Below are positions 41,501-51,800 of a DNA stretch of 64,000 bases, piece after piece. Each line of letters starts with the position of its first letter. Positions within the stretch are counted from its first letter, which is position 1. The notes under the pieces were generated by a model. The model searched no databases, had not been told where the DNA came from, and saw only the letters and a list, made by a program, of their open reading frames with translations. Origin of the DNA: Streptomyces sp. CG1 (lineage in GTDB: Bacteria > Actinomycetota > Actinomycetes > Streptomycetales > Streptomycetaceae); NCBI RefSeq assembly GCF_041080625.1, contig NZ_CP163518.1, positions 9,541,501 through 9,605,500 on the forward strand. Direction: 5' to 3'. Both the position numbers and the translations under genes were made by a program.

Positions 41501-43060
41501 TCAGCGGCGGCCGGCGAAGCGGGCCGCGAGTTCCCGCTTCAGCACCTTCCCGCTCGGTCCGAGCGGGAAGCCCTCGACGAACTCCACCAGGCGCGGGTAC
41601 TTGTGCCCGGCGACCCGCTCCCTGCTCCAGGACACGATGTCTGCGGCCAGGCCCGCGTCCGGGACCGCGCCCGGCCGGGTCCGCACCACGGCGCACACCT
41701 CCTCGCCGTACCGGTCGTCCGGGACGCCGATGACGGCGACCTGGGCGATGGCCGGGTGGCGCATGAGCACGTCCTCGACCTCGCGCGGATAGACGTTGTA
41801 GCCGCCGCGCAGCACCATGTCCTTCTTGCGGTCGACGATGGTCAGGTATCCGTCGGCGTCCTTCACCCCCAGGTCGCCGGAGCGGAACCAGCCGTCGACC
41901 AGCACGGCCGCGGTGGCCTCTGGCCGGCCCAGGTAGCCGGCCATGACGTTGTGGCCCCGTACGACGATCTCCCCGATCTCGCCTGCCGGCAGCAGCTCGA
42001 CGCGGTCCTCGACATCGGCCGCGGCGATCTCCGCCTCCACGCCCCAGATGGGACGCCCCACGGTGCCGGGCCGGCGCGGCCACGCCTTCTGGTTGTACGC
42101 CACCACCGGCGATGTCTCCGTGAGGCCGTACCCCTCGTAGATCGGGCAGCCGTAGACCTCCTGGAAGTCCTCCAGCACCTTGACCGGCAGGGCCGAGCCG
42201 CCGGAGAAGGCGCGGTCGAGGGCGGGGCGCCGGGCGTCGTCGTCGGCGGCGTCCAGGAGGGCGAGGTACATGGTTGGGACGCCCATGAACACCGTGCAGC
42301 CCTCGGTGACCATCAGGTCGAGTGCGGCGGGGCCGTCGAAGCGGCTCATGAGCACCAGGGTGCCGCCGGCCAGGAAGCAGGCGCTCATACCGCAGGTCTG
42401 ACCGAAGGTGTGGAACAGCGGTAGGCAGCCGAGCAGCACGTCGTCGGGGCCCAGGTCGAAGGGCGAGCGCATCGTGGTGCTGATGTTCATCACCAGGTTG
42501 AGCTGGGTGATCATCGCGCCCTTGGGCCGGCCGGTGGTGCCCGAGGTGTACAGCACTAGGGCCAGGTCGTCGGGCGCGCGCGGGACCAGCCGGTCCAGGG
42601 GCTCTGCCCGCTCGGCGAGGACGTCCAGGCGCGGCGGGCCACCGAGGCCGTCGGTGCTGTCGCCGCCGTCCCGCGCCATGACGGTGAGCAGCGGAACCCC
42701 GGCCGCCTCCGCGGCCTCGGCGCCCTGCGTCAGCATCGGCCCGGCGCACACCAGGGCCTTCGCCCCGGAGTCGCGCAGGACGTGGACGATCTCCTCGGCG
42801 CGCAGCAGCCCGTGCACCGGGACCGCCACGGCGCCGAGCGCCAGCACGCCGTAGTACACCATCGGGAAGTGCGGTGTGTTGGGCAGCAGCAGGGCGATCC
42901 GGTCACCGGGGCGCACACCGTGCTCCCGCAGCACCGTCGCGTACCGGCGGGTGGCCTGCCACAGCTCGGCGTAGGTGAACCGCTCCGGGCCGAAGACGAG
43001 CGCCGGGTGGTCGGGGCGTCGTTCGGCGGACTCGGCGAGGACGGACGCGGCCGTCAGCAT
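41501..43060 (-). CDS. Acyl-CoA ligase of the C5N cassette (5-aminolevulinate activation)
   Basis: 519 residues from the ATG at 43060, overlapping the stop of the preceding gene (ATGA). An ANL-family ligase: LALVLYTSGTTGRPKGAM (P-loop), LPLFHTFGQTCGMSACFLAG, YGCPIYEGYGLTETSPVVAY, DGWFRSGDLGVKDADGYLTI, RKKDMVLRGGYNVYPREVED and the catalytic Lys in GPSGKVLKRELA. In the manumycin-type and ECO-02301-type pathways one such ligase makes 5-aminolevulinyl-CoA, which cyclises to 2-amino-3-hydroxycyclopent-2-enone (C5N). Pairing with a second ANL enzyme and an aminolevulinate synthase here supports that role. Which of the two ligases acts on aminolevulinate is inferred from family resemblance only. Confidence 0.82.
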   Translation of the reverse strand: MLTAASVLAESAERRPDHPALVFGPERFTYAELWQATRRYATVLREHGVRPGDRIALLLPNTPHFPMVYYGVLALGAVAVPVHGLLRAEEIVHVLRDSGAKALVCAGPMLTQGAEAAEAAGVPLLTVMARDGGDSTDGLGGPPRLDVLAERAEPLDRLVPRAPDDLALVLYTSGTTGRPKGAMITQLNLVMNISTTMRSPFDLGPDDVLLGCLPLFHTFGQTCGMSACFLAGGTLVLMSRFDGPAALDLMVTEGCTVFMGVPTMYLALLDAADDDARRPALDRAFSGGSALPVKVLEDFQEVYGCPIYEGYGLTETSPVVAYNQKAWPRRPGTVGRPIWGVEAEIAAADVEDRVELLPAGEIGEIVVRGHNVMAGYLGRPEATAAVLVDGWFRSGDLGVKDADGYLTIVDRKKDMVLRGGYNVYPREVEDVLMRHPAIAQVAVIGVPDDRYGEEVCAVVRTRPGAVPDAGLAADIVSWSRERVAGHKYPRLVEFVEGFPLGPSGKVLKRELAARFAGRR

Positions 43061-44604
43061 CAGGCCGCACCCGTGTGAAGCGCGGCCAGTGCCTGCTTGT
43101 CCGGCTTGCCCGCGCCGGTGAGGGGCAGGGTGTCGTGGAAGGTGACCACGGAGGGCGCGTGCTGGGGCGACAGCTCGGCGGCGACGTGGCCGATCAGCGT
43201 GCCGGCGTCGGCGCTCGCGCCCGGCCGGAGCACCACGGCGGCGTGGATGTGCTCCACGCGGTCGTCGTCCACCACGCAGTACACGGCCGCCTGGGCGACC
43301 TCCGGATGGGTCAGCAGCGCGTTCTCGACGTCCGTGGGGTGGACCCGGATGCCGTTGGTCTTCATCACCTCGCCCAGCCGGCCGTGCAGACGCAGAAAGC
43401 CCTTCTCGTCGAGGGAACCGAGGTCGCCGGTGTACACCCAGCCGTCGCGGACGGTCGCCGCGGTCAGCTCCGGGTCGCCCCAGTAGCCGAGCATGGTGAA
43501 GGGGGTGCGCACGCACACCTCGCCGACCTCGCCGGGAGCGAGGTCACGCTGGTCGTCCATGTCGCGGATGCGTACCTGGGCGGTCAGGCGTCCGACGGTG
43601 GCGCGCAGTTCGGGGTCGAAGTGGTCCGGCGGGATCAGCACGCTGATGCCGCTGGTCTCGGTGGTGCCGTAGAACTGAAGGAGTACCGGCCCGAAGGCCT
43701 CGACTGCCTCGGCGAGCCGGGCCGGGGCGGCGGGGCAGCCGCCGTAGGAGATGATCCTGATGCTGGACCGGTCGGTGGTGGCGAGGTCCGGGTGGTCGAC
43801 CAGCATGTACAGCTGCGGCGGGGTGAGGGTGAGCGCGGACACGCGATGCCGTTCGACGGCGCGCAGCACCTCGCCCGGTTCGAACCCGTCGTGCAGGACG
43901 ACCGTTCCCCCGGAGGCGAGGGCGAGGTCGACGCCGGAGCCGTTGGAGTGGCTCACCGGCAGCGTCGACAGGTACACGACGGGTTCCGGGGACTGCAGGC
44001 CCGCCTGGAGATAGAGGCTGCGCACGCGGTAGGGCAGGGTGACGCCCTTGGGCTTGCCGCTGGTACCGCTGGTGAAGAGCACCACGGCCGGCTGTTCGGG
44101 GTCGGCCTCGACGGCGCCGAGGTCGAAGGAGTCCGGGTCGCCCGCCGACAGGTCCAGGACGTCGGGGCCGAGGGCGTCGAGCGCGGCGAGTCGGGGCGGC
44201 TCGGACAGCCGCGCGCACAGCTCGCGGGCCGCGTCGGCGTTCTCCTTGTCGACGGCGAGGAACGTCGCCCGGGTCGTGGCGAGGATCTCGTGCCGTGCGG
44301 CGGCGGCCAACTGGTCGGTGGGGTCCACGGCGTTCGTGGAGTGCAGGTGCACCACGGTGGCCCCGGCGAGGTTGGCCGCATAACGCAGAATTACGGTCGC
44401 CGGACTATTGGTGACGGTCAGAATCGCCACAATCGGAGTTTCATCCTCCGTAAAGTGTCGGCGCAGGATATCCGCCGCCGCGAGAACCGTCCTGGAGAAC
44501 TGGCCCGCGGTGAACTCCTCGCCGTCCCGCCACAGGGCGATCCGGTCGGGATCGGAAGCCAGTGCCTCCAGCACTCGGCGGGCGTAATTCTCGTTCGAAG
44601 TCAC
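43060..44604 (-). CDS. ANL-family amide synthetase of the C5N cassette
   Basis: 514 residues from the GTG at 44604, which has GTGGAG upstream; the frame opens 7 codons earlier. ANL motifs: PAVVLFTSGTSGKPKGVTLP, LQFYGTTETSGISVLIPPDH, DGWVYTGDLGSLDEKGFLRL, GRLGEVMKTNGIRVHPTDVE and the Lys in LTGAGKPDKQAL. It is more divergent than the neighbouring ligase. In C5N pathways the second adenylating enzyme activates the finished polyketide acid and joins it to the aminocyclopentenone as an amide. It is divergently transcribed from the aminolevulinate synthase, and its stop overlaps the next start. Confidence 0.8.
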   Translation of the reverse strand: MTSNENYARRVLEALASDPDRIALWRDGEEFTAGQFSRTVLAAADILRRHFTEDETPIVAILTVTNSPATVILRYAANLAGATVVHLHSTNAVDPTDQLAAAARHEILATTRATFLAVDKENADAARELCARLSEPPRLAALDALGPDVLDLSAGDPDSFDLGAVEADPEQPAVVLFTSGTSGKPKGVTLPYRVRSLYLQAGLQSPEPVVYLSTLPVSHSNGSGVDLALASGGTVVLHDGFEPGEVLRAVERHRVSALTLTPPQLYMLVDHPDLATTDRSSIRIISYGGCPAAPARLAEAVEAFGPVLLQFYGTTETSGISVLIPPDHFDPELRATVGRLTAQVRIRDMDDQRDLAPGEVGEVCVRTPFTMLGYWGDPELTAATVRDGWVYTGDLGSLDEKGFLRLHGRLGEVMKTNGIRVHPTDVENALLTHPEVAQAAVYCVVDDDRVEHIHAAVVLRPGASADAGTLIGHVAAELSPQHAPSVVTFHDTLPLTGAGKPDKQALAALHTGAA

Positions 44605-44972
44605 CGAAACTCCACTTCGCAGCACATTTTGGGTCGGAGCAGGATTGCATGATCACGTGGGCGGGGCAACAACGGGTGAACTGCTGTCAGTTTCCCCACA
44701 CTCGCGCCGAGTTGCCGTTTGTATGTGTCGAATAAGCGTCGCGCGCACGGAGGTTGGACGCCATCGACAAAGGGATGGTATACAGATGTTACTTCCCCGT
44801 GCCTCCTCGAAATCGAGGATGGCGAGCCGTTGGTCCCCGCACGGTTTCACGGGTGACACGTCCAGCCGGGGTGGCCGGAAGCCGGCCGTATCCGCGCGGT
44901 CTCACCTCAGATCCGCACAGTCGCCTGTACGTGCATGTGGCCTCAGTCAGCCCAAATGCGAAGCGAGTAAAC
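44605..44972. promoter_or_regulatory. Divergent promoter region of the C5N cassette
   Basis: 368 bases without a supported gene between the amide synthetase and aminolevulinate synthase genes. It is A/T-richer than its flanks around 44640-44800. TTGGAC at 44753-44758 followed 19 bases later by TATACAG (about 44778) could be a rightward sigma-70-like promoter, with rather long spacing. A reading frame through this region opens at 44754 but is not needed for the synthase. Confidence 0.45.
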
Positions 44973-46199
44973 GTGACGACCCAATATCTGGACCTCTTTT
45001 CACGCCTCATCGAAGGCTCTGACGGGGGAAAGAGGGAGTTCCTGGAGATCGGCCGGCTGGCCGGACGGTTCCCCGCGGCCAGCCTGCGCGCCCGTGAGGG
45101 CACGGACAGCATCGACGTCTGGTGCAGCAACGACTACCTCGGCATGGGCCAGCACCCCGCGGTGCTAGACGCCATGAAGGAGGCTGTCGACAAGTACGGC
45201 GCCGGCGCCGGCGGTTCCCGCAACATCGGCGGCACCAACCACTACCACGTGCTGCTGGAGAAGGAACTCGCCGCGCTCCACGGCAAGGACGACGCCCTCC
45301 TGTTCACCTCGGGCTACACCGCCAACGACGGCGCGCTGTCCGTCATCGCCGGCCGCATGGAGGGCTGCGTCGTCTTCTCCGACGCGCTCAACCACGCCTC
45401 CATCATCGACGGCCTGCGCCACAGCCGCGCCGAGAAGCGGATCTTCCGCCACAACGACACCGCCCAGCTGGAAGAACTGCTCGCGGCGGCCGACCCGGAC
45501 GTGCCCAAGCTCATCGTCGCCGAGTCCGTGTACTCGATGAACGGCGACATCGCCCCGCTGCCCGAGATCGCCGACATTGCCAAGCGTTACGGGGCGATGA
45601 CCTACCTCGACGAGGTGCACGCCGTGGGCATGTACGGCCCCGAGGGTGCCGGCATCGCCGCCCGGCAGGGCATCGCCGACGACTTCACCGTCATCATGGG
45701 CACCCTCGCCAAGGGCTTCGGCACCACCGGCGGTTACATCGCCGGCCCGGCCGAGGTGATCGAGGCGGTGCGCATGTTCTCCCGCTCCTTCATCTTCACC
45801 ACCGCCCTGCCGCCCGCCGTGGCCGCCGCCGCCCTGGCCGCCGTACGCCATCTGCGCTCTTCCGACGCCGAGCGCGAACAGCTGTGGTCAAACGCACAGT
45901 TGATGCATCGACTGCTGAACGAGCGGCGCATTCCCTTCATTTCGGATCAGACGCACATTGTGTCCGTTCTGGTACGGGACGAGATCCTGTGCAAGGACAT
46001 GTCCGCCCTGCTGCTCGACCGGCACGGGATCTATGTGCAGGCGATCAACGCCCCGAGCGTGCGGGTCGGCGAGGAGATCCTGCGGGTCGCCCCCGGCGCC
46101 GTGCACACCGCCGACGAGGTGCGCGGATTCGTCGACGCCCTGGACCAGGTCTGGGAGCAACTCGGCGCCGACCGCCTGACCCTCGGCACCGGCAAATGA
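44973..46199 (+). CDS. 5-aminolevulinate synthase for the C5N unit
   Basis: 408 residues from the GTG at 44973, which gives the usual secondary-metabolism ALAS start ([11 protein letters not shown]). An alpha-oxoamine synthase: [60 protein letters not shown] and the PLP lysine in [20 protein letters not shown]. It condenses glycine and succinyl-CoA. Streptomycetes make haem from glutamate via the C5 route, so an ALAS here is a strong marker for the C5N moiety of manumycin-type, bafilomycin-type and related compounds. The adjacent divergent ligase and amide synthetase complete the cassette. Length is typical. Confidence 0.95.
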   Translation: MTTQYLDLFSRLIEGSDGGKREFLEIGRLAGRFPAASLRAREGTDSIDVWCSNDYLGMGQHPAVLDAMKEAVDKYGAGAGGSRNIGGTNHYHVLLEKELAALHGKDDALLFTSGYTANDGALSVIAGRMEGCVVFSDALNHASIIDGLRHSRAEKRIFRHNDTAQLEELLAAADPDVPKLIVAESVYSMNGDIAPLPEIADIAKRYGAMTYLDEVHAVGMYGPEGAGIAARQGIADDFTVIMGTLAKGFGTTGGYIAGPAEVIEAVRMFSRSFIFTTALPPAVAAAALAAVRHLRSSDAEREQLWSNAQLMHRLLNERRIPFISDQTHIVSVLVRDEILCKDMSALLLDRHGIYVQAINAPSVRVGEEILRVAPGAVHTADEVRGFVDALDQVWEQLGADRLTLGTGK

Positions 46200-46444
46200 T
46201 CTTGATCGTGTAAACTCCTTGGAGCGGCACCCTGTTGACTCGCCGTCAGCGTTCTCACGGGAAGTCCCAGCTTGACATGAGATCGCTGACGGGGGTTGGA
46301 TGAAATTGCCGAACAGCCAAGCGACTCGCGGGTACTTGTGACCCGCAAGGAGTGACGAGGCCCACAAGGGCGTCTCGTCGACGATCGCCGCTATGCGGTG
46401 TTTGCCCACCCGTTACCAGGGGAGGGCTGGAACGGGGGTTCTGA

Positions 46445-47440
46445 GTGACACTTGCATATGTCCTCGATGGCGGAATGAACGATCAACCGGGAGCTGGCTC
46501 TGAGTTGTACGAGCTGTTTCCGAGTGTGCAGCGCACTTATGCGCAAATAGCCGACTGGACCGGTATCGACGTTCAGCGAATCTTTCATGAACAAAGAGAA
46601 CCGGGACAGGAGCACCGCCAGGGAGTCGGTGCCATTCGCCAAGCGGCAGCCGTTCTCGGAATCGCTGACGTACTCGCCGAAGAATACGGAATCACCCCCG
46701 CTGCGGTATGCGGGCTCAGTTTCGGCGCCCTCGTCGCCGCCAGCCTCGCCGGAGCGGTGGAACGGCAGGAACTCTTCACGTTCCTGACGCGCCTCCGGGA
46801 CGTTCCACCACCCCCGTCGGACACCCCGCGGCAGGGCGTCGCCATGCTCCGCGTGCCCTTCGACACCGATCCCGTCGCATTCGTGGCGGACGTCCCCGAC
46901 GTCCATCTCTCCGCCGACCTCGGCCGCGTGGGCACCGGCACCGAACGCATGGTGCTGCTGGGCGGCTACCGGACCGCCCTCGAAAGCTTCGGCGCGACCC
47001 TGCAGCCCGGCGCCCTGCACATCGCCGAGGAGCACGGCGTCGCCTTCCACTCACCCCTCCAGCGGCACGTCACCGAGTTCATGGAGCCCACGCTGGACGC
47101 CATGACCTTCAAGGACCCGCGCGTCCCCGTCCACTCGTGCATGGAGCGCAAGACGCTCACCACGGGCGAGGAGATCCGCGACCTGTTCCGCCGCAACCCG
47201 ACCGACCCGGTCAGCGTGCCCCACATGATCGCCGGCCTCGAGGACGCCGACACCCAGCTCGGCCTGGTCCTCGGCCCCGCCGCCTTCGGCACCTTCCAGA
47301 ACGCGGGCTTCCCCGTGGTCCACGTGGAGTCCCCGGACCACGTCTTCGAAGCCATGACCGCCGTCTACGACTTCGGCATCGAACTGCCCGTCGTGGAGCC
47401 CGCGGCCGGCACCCCCTCCGACGAAGCAGTGGCCAGGTGA
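46445..47440 (+). CDS. Free-standing acyltransferase (FabD/VinK-like)
   Basis: 331 residues from the GTG at 46445. Fold and motifs of malonyl-CoA:ACP transacylases: N-terminal AYVLDGGMNDQPGAGSELYE in place of the usual FPGQGSQ, nucleophile motif AAVCGLSFGALVAASLAGAV (GxSxG), an Arg at FLTRLRD in the carboxylate-binding position, catalytic His in EEHGVAFHSPLQRHVTEFME, and LGLVLGPAAFGTFQNAG near the end. Overall it is distant from FabD. The PKS modules carry their own ATs, so this enzyme is likely to load a special acyl group, proofread, or move an intermediate, as VinK-type enzymes do. It overlaps or abuts the next gene (GTGA at 47437). The 245-base gap before it (46200-46444) shows no gene. 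Confidence 0.82.
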   Translation: MTLAYVLDGGMNDQPGAGSELYELFPSVQRTYAQIADWTGIDVQRIFHEQREPGQEHRQGVGAIRQAAAVLGIADVLAEEYGITPAAVCGLSFGALVAASLAGAVERQELFTFLTRLRDVPPPPSDTPRQGVAMLRVPFDTDPVAFVADVPDVHLSADLGRVGTGTERMVLLGGYRTALESFGATLQPGALHIAEEHGVAFHSPLQRHVTEFMEPTLDAMTFKDPRVPVHSCMERKTLTTGEEIRDLFRRNPTDPVSVPHMIAGLEDADTQLGLVLGPAAFGTFQNAGFPVVHVESPDHVFEAMTAVYDFGIELPVVEPAAGTPSDEAVAR

Positions 47441-47445
47441 GCGCG

Positions 47446-48513
47446 ATGAAGGACACGACCCCCCTCATCGACGACTGGCTCGCCCAGGACATCGACGCCT
47501 GGACGCGCCGCGTCGTCCGCCGCCACTTCGACCCCGACACGGGCGCCCCGTACTGGCTCAAGCGCGCCGCCGAACTCGGTGTCGACCCCAAGGACATCAC
47601 CCGGTACGAAGACCTCGCCGCCTTCGGCCCGATGCCGCTCGGTGAACTGCGCACGCTCGATCCGACCGACCTCGTACCCCTGGCCGTACCCCGCCCGCTG
47701 ACCGGACGCATCTGGGACTCCGGCGGTACCACCGGCAGCCCCTGCCGCGTGTACTACACCGAGCCGATGCTCGAGCACCGCGCCGCCTGGCGCCGCTGGG
47801 TCATCGAACGCGAGGGCTTCGAACCCGGCCGCTGCTGGCTCCAGGCCACCCCCACCGGCCCTCACCTCATCGGGCACGGAGCCGTCGACCTGGCGGACCT
47901 CTACGACGGCCGCGTGTACGGCGTCGACTTCGACCCCCGCTGGGTCAAGCGACTGCTGCGCGGCGGCAGGCTCAAGGAGGCCCAGGAGTACACCACCCAC
48001 CTCGTCGAGCAGATGTCCGCTGTCCTGGAGAGCCAGCCCGTCGACTACCTCGTCACGACACCGGCCCTCCTCCAGGCTCTGATCAAGGCCCGGCCCGAGC
48101 TGGTCGCCCGGCTCAGCGGCGTACGGCTCAGCGGCACCCACGCCACTCCGGCGATGCGCCGCGCCTTCCACGAGGCCCTCGGCGGTGGAATCGTCGCCGT
48201 CACCTACGCCAACACCTTCGGTAACACGGTCGCCCTCCCCCTGGGGAACGACGGTGCGCTGATGCCCTACCTGCCCAATTACCCGCAGGTGACCATGGCG
48301 GTCGTCGACACGGACGACTGGTCGAAGGTCGTCGGCTACGGCGAACAGGGCCAGGTCCGGCTGACCGTCCTGCACGACGACCTCTTCCTGCCGAACATCC
48401 TCGAACGCGACCTCGCCGTCCGGTACGACACCGGCGATGCCTGGCCGTGCGACGGCGTCGCCAACGTAAGACCGCTCCAGGTCGTCCGCTCGGCGCCCGA
48501 GGGCATCTACTAG
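47446..48513 (+). CDS. Short PaaK/EhpF-like adenylate-forming enzyme
   Basis: 355 residues from the ATG at 47446 (AGGTGA upstream; a GTG at 47437 overlapping the previous stop is an alternative). Resembles the N-terminal domain of phenylacetate-CoA ligase: IWDSGGTTGSPCRVYYTEPM (P-loop), VIEREGFEPGRCWLQATPTG, ALGGGIVAVTYANTFGNTVA and LAVRYDTGDAWPCDG. PaaK has about 430 residues; here the C-terminal domain with the hinge and thioester-forming half is absent and the protein stops at APEGIY. Family precedent for such short forms is EhpF from griseoluteic acid synthesis. It may adenylate a carboxylate for the adjacent free-standing acyltransferase or a tailoring step. Substrate unknown. Confidence 0.8.
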   Translation: MKDTTPLIDDWLAQDIDAWTRRVVRRHFDPDTGAPYWLKRAAELGVDPKDITRYEDLAAFGPMPLGELRTLDPTDLVPLAVPRPLTGRIWDSGGTTGSPCRVYYTEPMLEHRAAWRRWVIEREGFEPGRCWLQATPTGPHLIGHGAVDLADLYDGRVYGVDFDPRWVKRLLRGGRLKEAQEYTTHLVEQMSAVLESQPVDYLVTTPALLQALIKARPELVARLSGVRLSGTHATPAMRRAFHEALGGGIVAVTYANTFGNTVALPLGNDGALMPYLPNYPQVTMAVVDTDDWSKVVGYGEQGQVRLTVLHDDLFLPNILERDLAVRYDTGDAWPCDGVANVRPLQVVRSAPEGIY

Positions 48514-48873
48514 ACCCACCTCACAGACCCACCCAGGCCGGTACCGATCCCGCACCGGGCCCCTTCCGGGGGCCGTCGGGCGGCGGGAACGGAGCTGTCC
48601 GCACAAGAACAACGAGACGTGCGGCAGCCTCTGCCGTCCGTCCCCCACACCTCGCACCCGCCCCGCCGCCCGGCGGGCCCGGGACGCGCGCCACGACGTG
48701 TCAGCCGTCCCTCTGCCACCACGCGTCGCCGCGCGCGGTCGGACACCCACCCGTGCCGCACGGCACGCGGCGTCCCCGGCCGCCCCAACCCGAACATCGT
48801 CACAACCACCGGAGCCGGCAGCGCAGTTCCGGCGCGCCCGCACTCCACCTCTGGTCCCAGGGAGTCATGCCAC
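48514..48873. other. 360-bp gap upstream of the PKS gene
   Basis: No gene is supported. It is G/C-rich with several short inverted repeats and no clear promoter motif; AGGGAG near 48860 is the probable ribosome binding site of the PKS gene. Confidence 0.5.
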
Positions 48874-51800
48874 ATGAAGCGTTCCGAGGCCGCCTCCGCG
48901 CACCCGGCGAACACGGCGGACACTCCGATCGCCGTCGTCGGACTCTCCTGCCGCCTCCCCGGCGCGCCTGACCCCGCCGCCTTCCGGGACCTGCTGCGCA
49001 ACGGCGCCCATGCCATCACCGACGTCCCCCGGGAACGCTGGGACGCCGACGCCCTCTACGACGAGGACGCCACCCGCCCCGGCGCGATCAACACCCGGCG
49101 CGGCGGCTTCCTGGACCAGACCCACATCGACCACTTCGACGCGGCCTTCTTCGGCATCTCGCCCCGCGAAGCCGCCGCGATGGACCCCCAGCAGCGCCTC
49201 GTACTCGAACTGACCTGGGAGGCCTTGGAGGACGCGGGCATCGTCCCGGACCGCCTCCGCTCCACCGCGACCGGCGTGTACATCGGCGTGATCGCCGACG
49301 ACTACGCCACCGTGCAACGTCGGCGCGGCCTCGCCGCGATCGACCGGCACAGCTTCACCGGACTGCAGCGCAGCATCATCGCCAACCGCGTCTCCTACCA
49401 CCTCGGACTGCGCGGCCCCAGCCTCACCCTCGACGCCGGCCAGGCCTCCTCCCTGGTCGCCGTCCACCTCGCCTGCGAAAGCCTGCGCCGCGGCGAGAGC
49501 ACCGTCGCGGTCGCCGGCGGCGTCAACCTCATCCTCGCCCCAGAGAGCAGCGTCAGCATCGCCAGGTTCGGCGGACTGTCCCCCGACGGAACCAGCTACA
49601 CCTTCGACGCCCGCGCCAACGGCTACGTACGCGGTGAGGGCGGCGGCGCCGTCGTCCTCAAGCCCCTCTCCGTGGCCCTCGCCGACGGCGACCCCGTCTA
49701 CTGCGTCATCCGCGGCAGCGCCGTCAACAACGACGGCGGCGGCACGCACCTCACCACCCCCCACCAGGCCGCACAGGAAGACGTCCTGCGCCGCGCCTAC
49801 GAACAGTCCGGCGTGGCTCCCGCCCGCGTCCAGTACGTCGAACTCCACGGCACCGGCACCAAGGCAGGCGACCCGGTCGAGGCCGCGGCCCTCGGCACCG
49901 TCCTCGGCAGCGCCCGACGCCAGACCGGCACACCGCTCCGCGTCGGCTCCGCCAAGACCAACGTCGGCCACCTGGAGGGCGCGGCGGGCATCGTCGGCGT
50001 CATCAAGACGGCCCTCGGCCTCAAACACGGCGAACTCTTCCCCAGCCTCAACTACCGCACCCCCAACCCCGACATCCCGCTGAGCGAACTCAACCTGCGC
50101 GTCCAGACCGAGACACAGCCCTGGACCCCCGACCCGGCCACGGACGCACCCCTCACCGCCGGCGTCAGCGCCTTCGGTGTCGGCGGCACGAACTGCCACG
50201 TGGTGCTTGAAGAGGCGCCGGTCGCGGTTCGGGAACGGGGTTCGGGTTCGGGCTTTGAGCCGGGTTCGGTTTCGGCTGAGAAGCCCTCGGTGGTGCCGTG
50301 GGTGCTGTCCGGCAAGTCCGAGGCCGCGCTGCGGGGTCAGGCGGAGCGGCTGGCCACCCATGTGTCGCATGATGCTTCGGCGAGTGATGTCGGCTTCTCG
50401 CTGGTGACGGGGCGGTCGGTGTTCGAGCACCGGGCCGTGGTCCTGGATGGTCTGCCGGGTGTTGAGGCTCTTGCCGAGGGCCGTGAGGTTGCGGGTGTGG
50501 TGCGGGGCAGTGCGGCCGGTGCGGATGGCCGTGCGGTGTTCGTGTTCCCCGGGCAGGGTTCGCAGTGGCTGGGCATGGCGGCTGAACTGCTGGACTCCTC
50601 CCCGGTGTTCGCGGAGCGGATCGCGGAGTGCGCGGCGGCTCTGGCGCCGTTCGTGGACTGGTCGCTGACGGACATTCTCCGCGACACCGACGACGAGGCT
50701 TGGCTGGAGCAGGTCGACGTCGTGCAGCCCGTGTTGTGGGCGGTGATGGTGTCCTTGGCCGAGGTCTGGCGCTCGTACGGTGTGGAGCCGACCGCGGTGA
50801 TTGGTCACTCGCAGGGTGAGATCGCCGCCGCATGCGTGGCCGGTGCGCTGTCGATCGAGGATGCGGCGAAGGTGGTGGCGCTGCGTAGCAAGGCCATTCG
50901 TGCGCTGTCGGGGCGTGGTGGCATGGTCTCCGTCTCGCTCGGTGTCGAGGAGGTAGAGGAGCGGCTCACCGCTTGGAACGGCCGTCTGTCGGTTGCGGCG
51001 GTCAACGGCCCGGCTGTGGTGGTCGTTTCCGGTGACGCGGATGCCCTGGACGAGCTGCTGGCCGCTTGTGAGGCGGACGGTGTTCGGGCTCGCCGTATCG
51101 CTGTGGACTACGCGTCGCACTGCGCGCACGTGGAGGAGATCGAGGACGTCCTCCTGCGGGACCTTGCGGGGATCGAACCGCAGGCGACAGCCGTGCCGTT
51201 CTACTCGACTGTGACCGCCGAGCTGCTGGACACCACTGTCCTGGACGCGGGCTACTGGTACCGCAACCTGCGCCAGACGGTCCGCTTTGCCGACACCGTC
51301 CGCGCCCTGCTGGATGACGGTTTCCGGCTGTTCGTCGAGTCCAGCGCGCATCCGGTGCTGACCATGGGTGTCGAGCAGACGGCTGAAACACATGTCAACG
51401 CTTCTGTTACGGCGGTTGGTTCGCTGCGCCGCGGTGAGGGCGGACTGCTCCGTTTCCTCACCTCCGCCGCAGAGGCGTTCGTCGGTGGTGCGTCCGTCGA
51501 CTGGGCTGGCCTCTTCGAGGGTGCCCGGCGCGTCGAGCTGCCCACCTACGCCTTCCAGCGTCAGCGCTACTGGCTCGACGTCGTGGCTGAGGCGGCTGAG
51601 GCCCAGACCGACCGGACCGCGGAGCCGGGGGCAGACGCCGCCTCCCTGCTCAGGGGGCGCCTGGAGGCACTGGGTGAGGACGAGCAGATCGACCTGCTCC
51701 TGGAGCTGGTCTGTACCCAGGTCGCCACGACACTGGGCTACGACGGCCCGGACGCCGTGGACGTGGGGCGGACGTTCAAGGAGCTCGGCTTTGACTCGCT

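Noticed and set aside
46200..46444. Possible transposase-like fragment between the aminolevulinate synthase and the acyltransferase
   Set aside because: No recognisable motif in any frame.
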